Assembly: GCF_002896965.1 (NCBI RefSeq)
Contig: NZ_LYMM01000040.1
Coordinates: forward strand, 1-64,000
Source: Novosphingobium guangzhouense
GTDB taxonomy: Bacteria; Pseudomonadota; Alphaproteobacteria; Sphingomonadales; Sphingomonadaceae
Reading direction: 5' to 3'
Length of the DNA: 64,000 nt
Part shown: piece by piece, positions 23,120-31,098 of the stretch
Layout of the letters: the number at the start of each line of letters is the position of its first letter
How positions within the stretch are numbered: position 1 is the stretch's first letter
The notes under the pieces: model-generated
Databases searched by the model: none
Told to the model about the DNA's origin: nothing
The model's input: the letters and a program-made list of their open reading frames with translations, nothing else
Position numbers and translations under genes: made by a program

Positions 23120-24478
23120 TCAGTAAGTCTTCGGTGCCCCCGTCCCCATGAACTTCGCAAGGTTCATGTGCAGCGATGCGACGGAGCGTTCCATGTAGGG
23201 ATTGGGCTGCGCGCCCCGGAATCCCACATTCTTCATGCCCTGCTGCACCGCCGCCATGTTGGCGAAATCCTGCTGCAGCACCGGCGGCCAGTCTGCAGGT
23301 TCGGTATATTCCCATTCGGTCTGCGGCGCTTCGCCTTCGGGCCACAGTTCGTAGACGGCAGCCTCGAAGATGCACTTGTCCGGATCGGTGCCATAGGGCC
23401 GCGCCTGATAGCAGAGCATGTTGTTGACCGCGTGGCCGATCTGGAAGTTCGGGAAGATCTGCCAGGCCGTGCCCGCCTGCGCGGTGTGAAGCGGATCGAC
23501 CTGCGCCCAGACCACGCCGCGCGCCGCATCTTCCGCCTTGGCGGTCTGGATCCAGTACTTGGACACTTCCGCCGCCGGGGTGCCTTCGGGCAGTTCGTCC
23601 TTGAGGCGGTTGGCCACCCCCACCAGCGTCATCGTGGTGTTGGTATTGGCATTGGCCCAGGTAAAATTCTGCATGTCCGCCGTGGTCATGCGCGGGTCTT
23701 CGCCTGCGCCCAGACGCAGCTTGCCCGAATCCTCTTCCTGGCCCTTGGGCGCTTCATAGCCGATGTTGGAATGCAGCCCCTGATTGCGGGCCCAGCCGCG
23801 GAACTGGCCGAATTCCATGAATTCCGGGTGCGTGGTGGAAACGTGGTACGTTTCACAGAACGCCTCCATCGCCACCTTCCAGTTGCATTCGAACACCACC
23901 CACTTGCGCCAGCGCGGACGCATGTTCTGAAGGCCGTAGGGATCCAGCATCGTCGCCGCCGGATTGAGATATTCGGCCAGCGGCATCGCCTGCGGATCAA
24001 GGGTGACCCACAGCCAGCCGCCCCATGTCTCCACCCGCACCTTGCCCAGATCGGCGCGGCCCGCGCACAAGTGCCCCTGCCAGTCGTCCCGGTGCTCGAC
24101 ATAAGTGTTCGCGCCGTCGAGATCGAAGGTCCAGCCGTGGTAGCCGCAGATCAGCGTGCGCCGGTTGCCCCGCGCATTGCGCTGGCCCGGCGGCACGTCC
24201 ACCAGCTTGCGTCCCCGGTGCGGGCAGACGTTGTGGAATGCGTGGATTTGCGTTTCCGAGGCCCGAACGATGACCACCGAATCATCGACGATATCGAAGG
24301 TGATGAAATCGCCCACCTCGGGAATATCCTCTACCCGGCCCGCCTGAAGCCAGACCTTGCGCCAAAGGCGGTCCACCTCTGCACGCGCGTATTCGGGGGA
24401 GACGTAAGCCTCGGCGGGCACGTTGACCGGGGCGACCAGTTCCTCGGGCGCCTGAACGATCTTGCCGATTTCGCCCAT
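23120..24478 (-). CDS. Rieske non-heme iron oxygenase, alpha subunit
   Basis: 452 residues. The Rieske [2Fe-2S] ligands are C85-P-H87-R and C111-G-Y-H114-G-W. The mononuclear iron site is indicated by ETYHVSTTHPE with H212 and H217, and the bridging Asp position is absent or changed to Glu in EAFCET. Such enzymes hydroxylate or demethylate ring compounds using electrons from a reductase and ferredoxin, neither of which is encoded nearby. A GAGG ribosome site precedes the ATG. It follows an MFS gene on the same strand and is followed at once by the VOC gene. Confidence 0.9.
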   Translation of the reverse strand: MGEIGKIVQAPEELVAPVNVPAEAYVSPEYARAEVDRLWRKVWLQAGRVEDIPEVGDFITFDIVDDSVVIVRASETQIHAFHNVCPHRGRKLVDVPPGQRNARGNRRTLICGYHGWTFDLDGANTYVEHRDDWQGHLCAGRADLGKVRVETWGGWLWVTLDPQAMPLAEYLNPAATMLDPYGLQNMRPRWRKWVVFECNWKVAMEAFCETYHVSTTHPEFMEFGQFRGWARNQGLHSNIGYEAPKGQEEDSGKLRLGAGEDPRMTTADMQNFTWANANTNTTMTLVGVANRLKDELPEGTPAAEVSKYWIQTAKAEDAARGVVWAQVDPLHTAQAGTAWQIFPNFQIGHAVNNMLCYQARPYGTDPDKCIFEAAVYELWPEGEAPQTEWEYTEPADWPPVLQQDFANMAAVQQGMKNVGFRGAQPNPYMERSVASLHMNLAKFMGTGAPKTY

Positions 24479-24574
24479 GGATATCCTCGTTCCTGCTTGT
24501 TCGGGTTTGCGGCCGTTATCTCATTATCGGCATGACTGGGCAAACCGCCGGGGCGTTCCTTCAGTGTTTGGCCT

Positions 24575-25822
24575 TCAGTGTGCGGCGTAGGCTTCCTTGC
24601 CGCGTGGCAGCGTACCGATCGCCACACTGCTTGCCGCCATGAAGGCCAGCGCCAGCCACAGGAATCCGCCATAGCTTCCGGTCCGGTCATAGAACTGCGC
24701 GGCGGCAAGCGGCCCGATCGCGGTGCCGATCGACAGCGCCGCCAGCAGCCCGCCGTAAAGCCCGCCGAAGTTGCGCAGCCCGAAGTGGCGGGTGAGAAGG
24801 TAGACGACCACGTCGATCTCCGCCCCCAGCGTCAGCCCGATCAGCGCCGAGGCCGCCCCCATCGCCGCCAGAGAACCCCCGCCGAGCAAAAGCAGCAGGC
24901 ACCCCAGCACCGGCAGCATGAATACCGCCGCCCCCACCAGCGAAGCCGGCAGGCGGTCAAGCAGCGCGCCTGTCCCCAGCCGCCCAGCAAGCGAGAACCA
25001 GCCGACGAACGATGCGATCGCGGCCGCCGTCATCGGGCTTGCCCCGGCATCTCCAAGGATCGCGGTGAAGTGCACCACCAGCGCGATCACGGTGAAGGTG
25101 AACAGCAGACTGGCAACGAACAGGCGGTGATAGACGCTGGACGTCAGCCCTTCGCGCAGGGATGCGCCCGGCAGGTCGGCGGGGCGCGCGGCGGCGTCCT
25201 CGGCCTGCTGCTTGCGCCCCTTGTCGTAGCGGCCGTGGAAGAAGGCGAAGATCACCGGGAAGGCCACGCCCAGCCAGATCGCCGCCTGCATCGGGAATGC
25301 GCCCCGCCACCCGAAAGTACCGATCAGCCATGTCGCCATCGGCGGGAACACGCCCGCCGCGATCGAGGCTCCGCACAAGGTCACCGCGAAGGCCATGCCC
25401 CGCGATACCGTGAAGCGCGATGCGACCGCGCTCGTCCACACCGAAGCCTGCACCGGCAGCGCCGCCAGCGCGATGAGGCCCCAGAGCAGATACCAGTTGA
25501 GCAACGATCCGTTGGCGCTTCCCAGCAAAGCAAAGGCGATCCCCAGCAGCACCAGCCCGGCAACCCCGAACCGGCGCGGGCCGAAGCGGTCGACGGCAAG
25601 GCCGATGAACACGCCCCCCACCGCCTGCACCAAAGTCGCCAGCGTAAGCCCGAAGGTGACTTCGGTGCGGCTCCAGCCGAACTCCGCCGCCACGGGGCCG
25701 TAGAACGGGCCGACGCCGTAGATGTGGATCACGCTGGTGGCATAGCCCAGCCCCGCCGCCACCGGCAGCAGCGGATGCGCGCGCCATTCATCGCGGGCGG
25801 TAGGGGATGCGGGGGCGTGCAT
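24575..25822 (-). CDS. MFS transporter
   Basis: About 415 residues from the ATG at 25822 (MHAPASPTARDEW), one base after the EthD-gene stop. Twelve hydrophobic segments with the MFS loop 2-3 motif (GLAVDRFGPRRFG) and a charged central loop (GRYDKGRKQQAEDA). Most like the oxalate/formate or monocarboxylate-type group. In context it probably imports the substrate of the Rieske/BVMO pathway or exports a product. Confidence 0.85.
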   Translation of the reverse strand: MHAPASPTARDEWRAHPLLPVAAGLGYATSVIHIYGVGPFYGPVAAEFGWSRTEVTFGLTLATLVQAVGGVFIGLAVDRFGPRRFGVAGLVLLGIAFALLGSANGSLLNWYLLWGLIALAALPVQASVWTSAVASRFTVSRGMAFAVTLCGASIAAGVFPPMATWLIGTFGWRGAFPMQAAIWLGVAFPVIFAFFHGRYDKGRKQQAEDAAARPADLPGASLREGLTSSVYHRLFVASLLFTFTVIALVVHFTAILGDAGASPMTAAAIASFVGWFSLAGRLGTGALLDRLPASLVGAAVFMLPVLGCLLLLLGGGSLAAMGAASALIGLTLGAEIDVVVYLLTRHFGLRNFGGLYGGLLAALSIGTAIGPLAAAQFYDRTGSYGGFLWLALAFMAASSVAIGTLPRGKEAYAAH

Positions 25823-25823
25823 C

Positions 25824-26237
25824 TCAGTTCCCGTACCGCAGGTCCACATGCGTGGCCTCGCCGTTCGGGCCCATCGGCGAATCGTATTCGATGCAGGTCA
25901 CGACCGGATTGTCGTGGCTCGCGAACAGCCTTTCCTCATCCGCGCGGGTCATCGGCAGACGCTCTGGCGAGGCGATGATCGCTTGCGAACGCTCGAAATC
26001 CTCGCGGCTGTTCCACCAGATTTCCATGATGCAGTCATAGCCCGGATCGTGGATCTGCCCGGTGATCGGGTTCCTTTCCGGCACCAGATAGCGCCGCACA
26101 TAGCGCACCGCATTGGGGATCGCGGGCTTGGCGCCGGACTTCTTCGCCAGCTGCGAATGCTGGTTTTCGTAGTAGTCCATGAATTCGTCCATGGTCATGT
26201 CCGCACGCTTGCGGAAAAAGCAGATCTGCTTGAGCAT
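25824..26237 (-). CDS. EthD domain protein
   Basis: 137 residues from the ATG at 26237 (GGAG ribosome site upstream). EthD features: LKQICFFRKRADMTMDEFMD, YYENQHSQLAKK and a C-terminal DNPVVTCIEYD strand. EthD proteins are ferredoxin-like dimers found with P450 or oxygenase systems, first known from ethyl tert-butyl ether degradation; some catalyse dehydration or ring closure, most are unknown. Its tight linkage to the MFS and propeller genes marks it as part of the same pathway. Confidence 0.82.
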   Translation of the reverse strand: MLKQICFFRKRADMTMDEFMDYYENQHSQLAKKSGAKPAIPNAVRYVRRYLVPERNPITGQIHDPGYDCIMEIWWNSREDFERSQAIIASPERLPMTRADEERLFASHDNPVVTCIEYDSPMGPNGEATHVDLRYGN

Positions 26238-26263
26238 CGACAAGGCTCCTTCAGAGACGGCGG

Positions 26264-27856
26264 CTAAAGGCGGCGGAAGGCAAGCACGCTGCCCTCGGCG
26301 TCGGCGGAGAGGTAGACGGTGCCGTCAGGCGCCACGGCAACCCCGGTGAACGTGTTCATCGGCCCGCACATGTCCCCCACGCCGCCAAGCTGCACGGGTT
26401 GCAGGCCGCCCGGCCCGCCCATCGGCAGATCACTGGCCACAACTTCACGCCCGCCACCCGCAAGATCGCAGCAGACCAGCGCATTGCCCCCCGGATCGGC
26501 AACGAAGATCGTGCCTCCCGCTATCGCCAGCCCTTCCGGCCGGGAGAGCCCGTCAAGCACCACCTCCTTGCGACCGCCGACCAGCTTCACCACGCGCCCC
26601 GCGCCGCTTTCCGCCACGTAGACGGTGCCATCGCCGGACACCGCAACGCCCATCGGCCGATCCAGCCCGGCAGCGAGTTCGGCAAGGGTGCCCCCCTCCA
26701 CCGCATGGACCTTGCCGGTGCCGAACTCCGCGAAGACCACTCCGCCCGGTGCCACGGCCACGCCCATCAGCCTGTCGTAGCCGCCGGCCAGCACTTCGCT
26801 TGTCGCGGCGGCCGGGTTCCAGCGGGCGACATCGCCATTGGCGGTGGTGACGATCCATTCGTCAGGGCCGGAGGCCGCCACATCGCGCACCCAGCCGGGG
26901 AAGCCGGGAGAGAACAGCATACCCGCCAGTTGCAGCGGCTCACCGGGACGCAGCAGGTACGTGAAGCCGCCATCCGCCACCAGCACATGGCCATGCGCAT
27001 CGACGGCCAGGCCAAGCGGCCACTGCAGCCCCTTCTCCACCAGCGGCCGCGTCTGCCCCGGCGCGACGATTTCGGTGATCGAGCCGTTGATGTGGCTGAC
27101 GAATGTGCGCCCGTTCACGAAGGCCACGTTGTCCAGCCCCGGTCCGATGTCGGCCAGCACCGTCTTCGTACCGGTGCGCGGGTCGATCTTCAGCACTTGC
27201 CCCGAATAGACCTGCGTGGAGATGATCGAGCCATCGGGGTGGAACTTCACCGAATCCGGCACGCCAAGATCCTTCGCCACGACTTCCGGTTCACCGCCGT
27301 CAAGGCCGATGCGCCAGATCTCGTTCGCGCCCTGCGCCGGGAAATAGAGCTTGCCGTCGGGGCCGACTTCGAAGGCATTGGCCATCGGCACCCCTTCGAA
27401 GATGACGCGCGGGGGCCCGCCGTTGCGGTCCAATTCCATGATCCGTCCGCCGATGCGCAGTTCGCCCGCGATCAGGCGGCCCTGATGGTAGGTGATCGGG
27501 TTCGCCACCGGAATGTCGCCGTGGATCACGCGATAATCGCCCGAAGGCGTCATCATCGAGACGCGCCCCTTGGTGATTTCGGTGCAGTAGAGGTTGCCCG
27601 CTTCGTCGAAGGCAAGATCGTCCGGACCGACAATGCCGCCGCCGTTGGGGCTGATCGTCTCGATCGCGCCGCTGTCCACGTCGATCGCGCTGACCTTGCT
27701 GCCCGCAACTTGCGCCACGTAGATGCGCCCGTCCGCGCCGGTTCGGATGCCGTTGGCGCCGTTGAGGCGGCTTGCGGGGGTCATGCGATGAAGGCCCCAG
27801 CCCTCCCCCGGCCTGGCGGCTATCGCATTGGCATTCCGGCCTGCGGCTTCAAGCAT
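26264..27856 (-). CDS. Beta-propeller protein, SMP-30/gluconolactonase-like or NHL-type
   Basis: 530 residues made of about eleven or twelve repeats of the form GVAVxxDGTVYVAE (ADGRIYVAQ, EAGNLYCTE, PDGKLYFPA, AHGHVLVAD, GDGTVYVAES, PDGTVYLSA). That is about two six-bladed propellers. No signal peptide is seen. SMP-30-type propellers are often lactonases; the first half carries an N-terminal NGxxxGADG start typical of that group. As first gene of the leftward catabolic operon opposite a BVMO, a lactone hydrolase role is attractive but unproven. A GGAGAGGA ribosome site lies upstream. Confidence 0.72.
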   Translation of the reverse strand: MLEAAGRNANAIAARPGEGWGLHRMTPASRLNGANGIRTGADGRIYVAQVAGSKVSAIDVDSGAIETISPNGGGIVGPDDLAFDEAGNLYCTEITKGRVSMMTPSGDYRVIHGDIPVANPITYHQGRLIAGELRIGGRIMELDRNGGPPRVIFEGVPMANAFEVGPDGKLYFPAQGANEIWRIGLDGGEPEVVAKDLGVPDSVKFHPDGSIISTQVYSGQVLKIDPRTGTKTVLADIGPGLDNVAFVNGRTFVSHINGSITEIVAPGQTRPLVEKGLQWPLGLAVDAHGHVLVADGGFTYLLRPGEPLQLAGMLFSPGFPGWVRDVAASGPDEWIVTTANGDVARWNPAAATSEVLAGGYDRLMGVAVAPGGVVFAEFGTGKVHAVEGGTLAELAAGLDRPMGVAVSGDGTVYVAESGAGRVVKLVGGRKEVVLDGLSRPEGLAIAGGTIFVADPGGNALVCCDLAGGGREVVASDLPMGGPGGLQPVQLGGVGDMCGPMNTFTGVAVAPDGTVYLSADAEGSVLAFRRL

Positions 27857-27941
27857 GTATACATTCCTCTCCCCCAGCGCGGAGCCGGGTCTTTTGCCGG
27901 ACGGTATAGGCGGGCGCGGGCAGGTGCAACGCGATGTGCGT

Positions 27942-27964
27942 CCGGATCACGGCCCGGATCACGG
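27942..27964. repeat. Tandem direct repeat in the divergent promoter region
   Basis: Two copies of CCGGATCACGG stand 12 bases apart, start to start, in the 270-bp gap between the propeller gene (start 27856) and the SDR gene (start 28127). One helical turn spacing suits a regulator binding side by side. No -35/-10 pair could be assigned confidently here. Confidence 0.4.
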
Positions 27965-28126
27965 CATCGCCCGAGCGACGTGCCCGGCGTTGCCAAGCCG
28001 GGCCGCGTGCAGATATTCGTCCGCCTGACCGATAACCAGTTGAGACGCGCCCAGACCGGAACGCCGAGCACAGAATGCCGCCGTTTTTCCGGCGCGGGCG
28101 CTCGCCCGAGAGAGGACGCCCACACC

Positions 28127-29053
28127 ATGCCCACGCCTGAACTGCGTTTCGACGGCCGCGTCGCGGTGGTCACCGGAGGCGGCCGGGGCCTTGGCCGCTC
28201 TTATGCCCTGCTGCTGGCCGAGCGCGGCTGCAAGGTCGTCGTCAACGATCTTGGCGGCGCGATCCGGGGCGACGGACCGGATACAAGCGTGGCGCAGAGC
28301 GTGGTGGACGAAATCGTCGCCGCGGGCGGAGAGGCGATCGCCAATGCCGACACGGTCGCCACGCCCGAAGGCGGCCGCGCCATCGTTCAGGCCGCGCTCG
28401 ACGCATGGGGCCGCATCGACGTGCTGATCCATAACGCGGGCAACGTGCGCTACGGCGCGATCCGCGACCTTTCGTATGACGATTTCCGCTCCGTACTGGA
28501 CGTCCACCTGCTGGGCGCATTCCACGTCGTTCAGGCCGCGTTCGGGCCGATGTGCGATGCGAACTATGGCCGCATCGTGCTGACCAGTTCGGTCGGCGGA
28601 CTTTACGGCAACGCCACCTGCGTCAATTACGGCATGTCCAAGGCGGGGATGCTGGGCCTCAACAACATCGCCGCGCTTGAGGGCGAGGAGCACGGCGTCA
28701 GATGCAACGTCATCGTTCCCGGCGCCGTCACCCGCATGGCCGAAGGGCTCGATATCTCGCAGTACCCGCCGATGGAGCCCGAACTGGTCGCTCCGGTGGT
28801 CGGCTGGCTGGCCCACGAAAGCTGCGACGTGACCGGAGAGATGATCGCATCGATGGCAGGGCGCGTGGCCCGCATGTTCGTGGCCGAAACCCGCGGTGTT
28901 TACCGCCCGCGCTGGACGATCGAGGATGTCGCCGCCGCGTCGCCGGCCTTCCATGAAAAGGGCGAAGTGCTGGATTTCGGGCTCCACGGCCATGTCGATC
29001 ACATCGGCTACAGCTTCGCCATGGCGCGTTCCGAAATCGCTGAGGCGCACTAA
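28127..29053 (+). CDS. Short-chain dehydrogenase/reductase
   Basis: 308 residues from the ATG at 28127, with GAGAGGA upstream. NAD(P)-binding motif TGGGRGLG (16-23), NAG (about 102-104), the catalytic Ser in VLTSSVGG and Tyr168-x3-Lys172 (YGMSK). Length and the VVNDLGG segment are like the multifunctional-protein 2 (hydroxyacyl-CoA dehydrogenase) group of SDRs. In context it would oxidise a hydroxyl made by the Rieske enzyme to the ketone used by the adjacent BVMO; this is inferred. Confidence 0.9.
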   Translation: MPTPELRFDGRVAVVTGGGRGLGRSYALLLAERGCKVVVNDLGGAIRGDGPDTSVAQSVVDEIVAAGGEAIANADTVATPEGGRAIVQAALDAWGRIDVLIHNAGNVRYGAIRDLSYDDFRSVLDVHLLGAFHVVQAAFGPMCDANYGRIVLTSSVGGLYGNATCVNYGMSKAGMLGLNNIAALEGEEHGVRCNVIVPGAVTRMAEGLDISQYPPMEPELVAPVVGWLAHESCDVTGEMIASMAGRVARMFVAETRGVYRPRWTIEDVAAASPAFHEKGEVLDFGLHGHVDHIGYSFAMARSEIAEAH

Positions 29054-29074
29054 TCAACAACACTGTTGACAACA
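29054..29074. promoter_or_regulatory. Candidate operator between SDR and BVMO genes
   Basis: TCAACA-N4-TGTTGA (29054-29069) overlaps the perfect 11-base palindrome TGTTGACAACA (29064-29074). It lies one base after the SDR stop and 47 bases before the BVMO start. The region is AT-richer than its surroundings. It may be a repressor site or, less likely, a small stem. Confidence 0.4.
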
Positions 29075-29121
29075 TATCCAGTGCGATCCACCACCGCTCA
29101 CAAGATCAGCGCCTCGAACGA

Positions 29122-30978
29122 ATGGGATTCGAAATGACCTGCCTCAAGACCGACGTGCCTGCGCCCGAGGAACTCGATATCCCGGCGCTCAAGGCAAAGT
29201 ATCTGGCCGAGCGCGACAAGCGCCTGCGCCGCGAAGGGGGCGAGCAGTACGTGCGTCCCACCGGCGACTTTTCCGATAACTACGCGCATGATCCCTTCAC
29301 CCCGGTGGCCGAACGCGCGCCGCTGGTGGAGGATATCGACGTGGCGATCCTGGGCGCGGGGTTCTCCGGCATTCTGGCGGGCTATCACTTGCGCCAGCAG
29401 GGTGTGACGAACGTGCGCAACATCGATCACGCGGGCGGTTTCGGCGGCGTATGGTACTGGAACCGCTACCCCGGCGTGCAGTGCGACAATGACGCCTACT
29501 GCTACCTGCCGCTGCTGGAAGAAACCGGGTTCATGCCGTCGAAGAAATTCTCCGACGGCTGGGAAATCCAGGCCTATTGCCAGAAGATGGCCGAGGATTT
29601 CGACCTTGCCGACAAGGCGCTGTTCCACACGCTGGTCGAAGGCATCACCTGGGATGAAGGGCTGAAGCGCTGGCATGTCAGGACCAATCGCGGCGACGAC
29701 ATTCGCGCACGCTTCGTGGTCATGGCGGGCGGCGTGATGAACATGCCCAAGCTGCCCGGCATTCCCGGCATCCACGATTTCAAGGGCAAGATGTTCCACA
29801 CCAGCCGCTGGGAGCATGACTTTACCGGCGGTTCGTGGACCGCGCCGGTGCTGGAAAAGCTGAAGGACAAGCGTGTCGCCATCGTCGGCACCGGCGCCAC
29901 TTCGGTTCAGGCCGTGCCGTACCTTGGCAAGTACGCGAAGCAGCTCTACGTCCTGCAGCGCACCCCGTCGAACATCGACGAACGGCCCAACCCGCCGACC
30001 GACCCGGACTGGGCGGCCTCGCTGCAGCCGGGCTGGCAGCAGGAGCGCATGGCGAACTTCCACCGGGGCGCGCAGCAGTTCTTCCTGCCCGGCGAACCCG
30101 ACCAGATCTGCGATATCTGGACCGAGATCAGCCGCAACCTCAATCTGGAACTGGAGGCGGACGGCTTCCCCGCGCTCGACATCGGGCAGATCATGGCCCG
30201 GCGCGATGTCGTCGATTTCCAGGTGATGGAACGCCTGCGCCGCCGCGTCGATGCGATCGTGGAAGACAGGGAAACGGCGGAAAGCCTCAAGCCGTGGTTC
30301 CGCTTCATGTGCAAGCGTCCGCTGTCGAACAACGAATACTACCCCACCTTCAACCAGCCCAACGTCACGCTCATCGACGTCTCGTCCACGCAAGGGGTGG
30401 AACGCATGACCGAAAAGGGCTTCGTGGCCGACGGCGTGGAATACGAAGTCGACCTGATGATCTTCGCCTCGGGCTTCGAGGTGACTTCGGACCTCAGGCG
30501 CCGCTGGGGCATCGCCACGGTGGAGGGCGAAAACGGCCTGTCGATATACGACCACTGGGAGAACGGCCCGGCCACACTGCACGGCGTTACGACCGACAAG
30601 TTCCCCGGCATGTTCTACATGGGCTATATCCAGGGCGCCACCAACTCCAGTACGACAGAGCAGTTCGGGCGGCAGGCCGAACACCTTGCCTTCATGATCG
30701 GCGAAACGATCCGGCGCGGCGCAGACAAGTTCTGCGCCACGGCAGAGGGCGTCGCAGGCTATGTTGCGCATTGCCGCGAAAACGAAGTCGACATGTCCGA
30801 ATTCCAGCAGGGCTGTACGCCCAGCTACTTCAACAACGAAGGCGACAAGGAACTCAAGTGGGCCTTGTTCAAGGGCTACCTGCCCGGCTGGGACGCCTGG
30901 CGCGACATGCTGGCGGACTGGCGCAAGTCGCCCGACCTGCCCGGCGTGGCGTTCGAAGCGCGCGAGGCGGTGAACTGA
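29122..30978 (+). CDS. Flavin-containing Baeyer-Villiger monooxygenase
   Basis: 618 residues, the length of cyclododecanone/steroid-type BVMOs with an N-terminal extension. FAD-binding ILGAGFSG (about 76-83), NADP-binding IVGTGATS (about 254-261) and, between them, the BVMO fingerprint FKGKMFHTSRWEHD (FxGxxxHxxxW, with Glu after Trp). It inserts oxygen next to a ketone to make an ester or lactone using NADPH. It follows the SDR on the same strand, supporting an alcohol-ketone-lactone sequence. An alternative start at 29134 is possible. Confidence 0.92.
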   Translation: MGFEMTCLKTDVPAPEELDIPALKAKYLAERDKRLRREGGEQYVRPTGDFSDNYAHDPFTPVAERAPLVEDIDVAILGAGFSGILAGYHLRQQGVTNVRNIDHAGGFGGVWYWNRYPGVQCDNDAYCYLPLLEETGFMPSKKFSDGWEIQAYCQKMAEDFDLADKALFHTLVEGITWDEGLKRWHVRTNRGDDIRARFVVMAGGVMNMPKLPGIPGIHDFKGKMFHTSRWEHDFTGGSWTAPVLEKLKDKRVAIVGTGATSVQAVPYLGKYAKQLYVLQRTPSNIDERPNPPTDPDWAASLQPGWQQERMANFHRGAQQFFLPGEPDQICDIWTEISRNLNLELEADGFPALDIGQIMARRDVVDFQVMERLRRRVDAIVEDRETAESLKPWFRFMCKRPLSNNEYYPTFNQPNVTLIDVSSTQGVERMTEKGFVADGVEYEVDLMIFASGFEVTSDLRRRWGIATVEGENGLSIYDHWENGPATLHGVTTDKFPGMFYMGYIQGATNSSTTEQFGRQAEHLAFMIGETIRRGADKFCATAEGVAGYVAHCRENEVDMSEFQQGCTPSYFNNEGDKELKWALFKGYLPGWDAWRDMLADWRKSPDLPGVAFEAREAVN

Positions 30979-31039
30979 ACCGACGCGGCTGGTGGGGGCC
31001 GCTCACCCCGGCCTCCACAGCCCTGTTCCCGGTCCATTC

Positions 31040-31069
31040 TTGACGCGGAGTCCCCCGCGAACGCATAAT
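31040..31069 (+). promoter_or_regulatory. Probable ftsK promoter
   Basis: TTGACG (31040-31045) and CATAAT (31064-31069) with an 18-base spacer, 30 bases before the ftsK ATG. A GAGGG ribosome site follows. Confidence 0.55.
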
Positions 31070-31098
31070 CGCCCCCGGAAACCCCGAGGGAAATTTTA

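Noticed and set aside
26399..28126. Very long rightward open frame (hundreds of codons) across the propeller gene, running into the SDR
   Set aside because: It is the antisense shadow of the GC-rich propeller gene. Only the part from the ATG at 28127, with a ribosome site and complete SDR motifs, is real.
29098..30771. Leftward open frame opposite the Baeyer-Villiger monooxygenase
   Set aside because: High-GC shadow; the rightward frame carries all cofactor motifs and the BVMO fingerprint.
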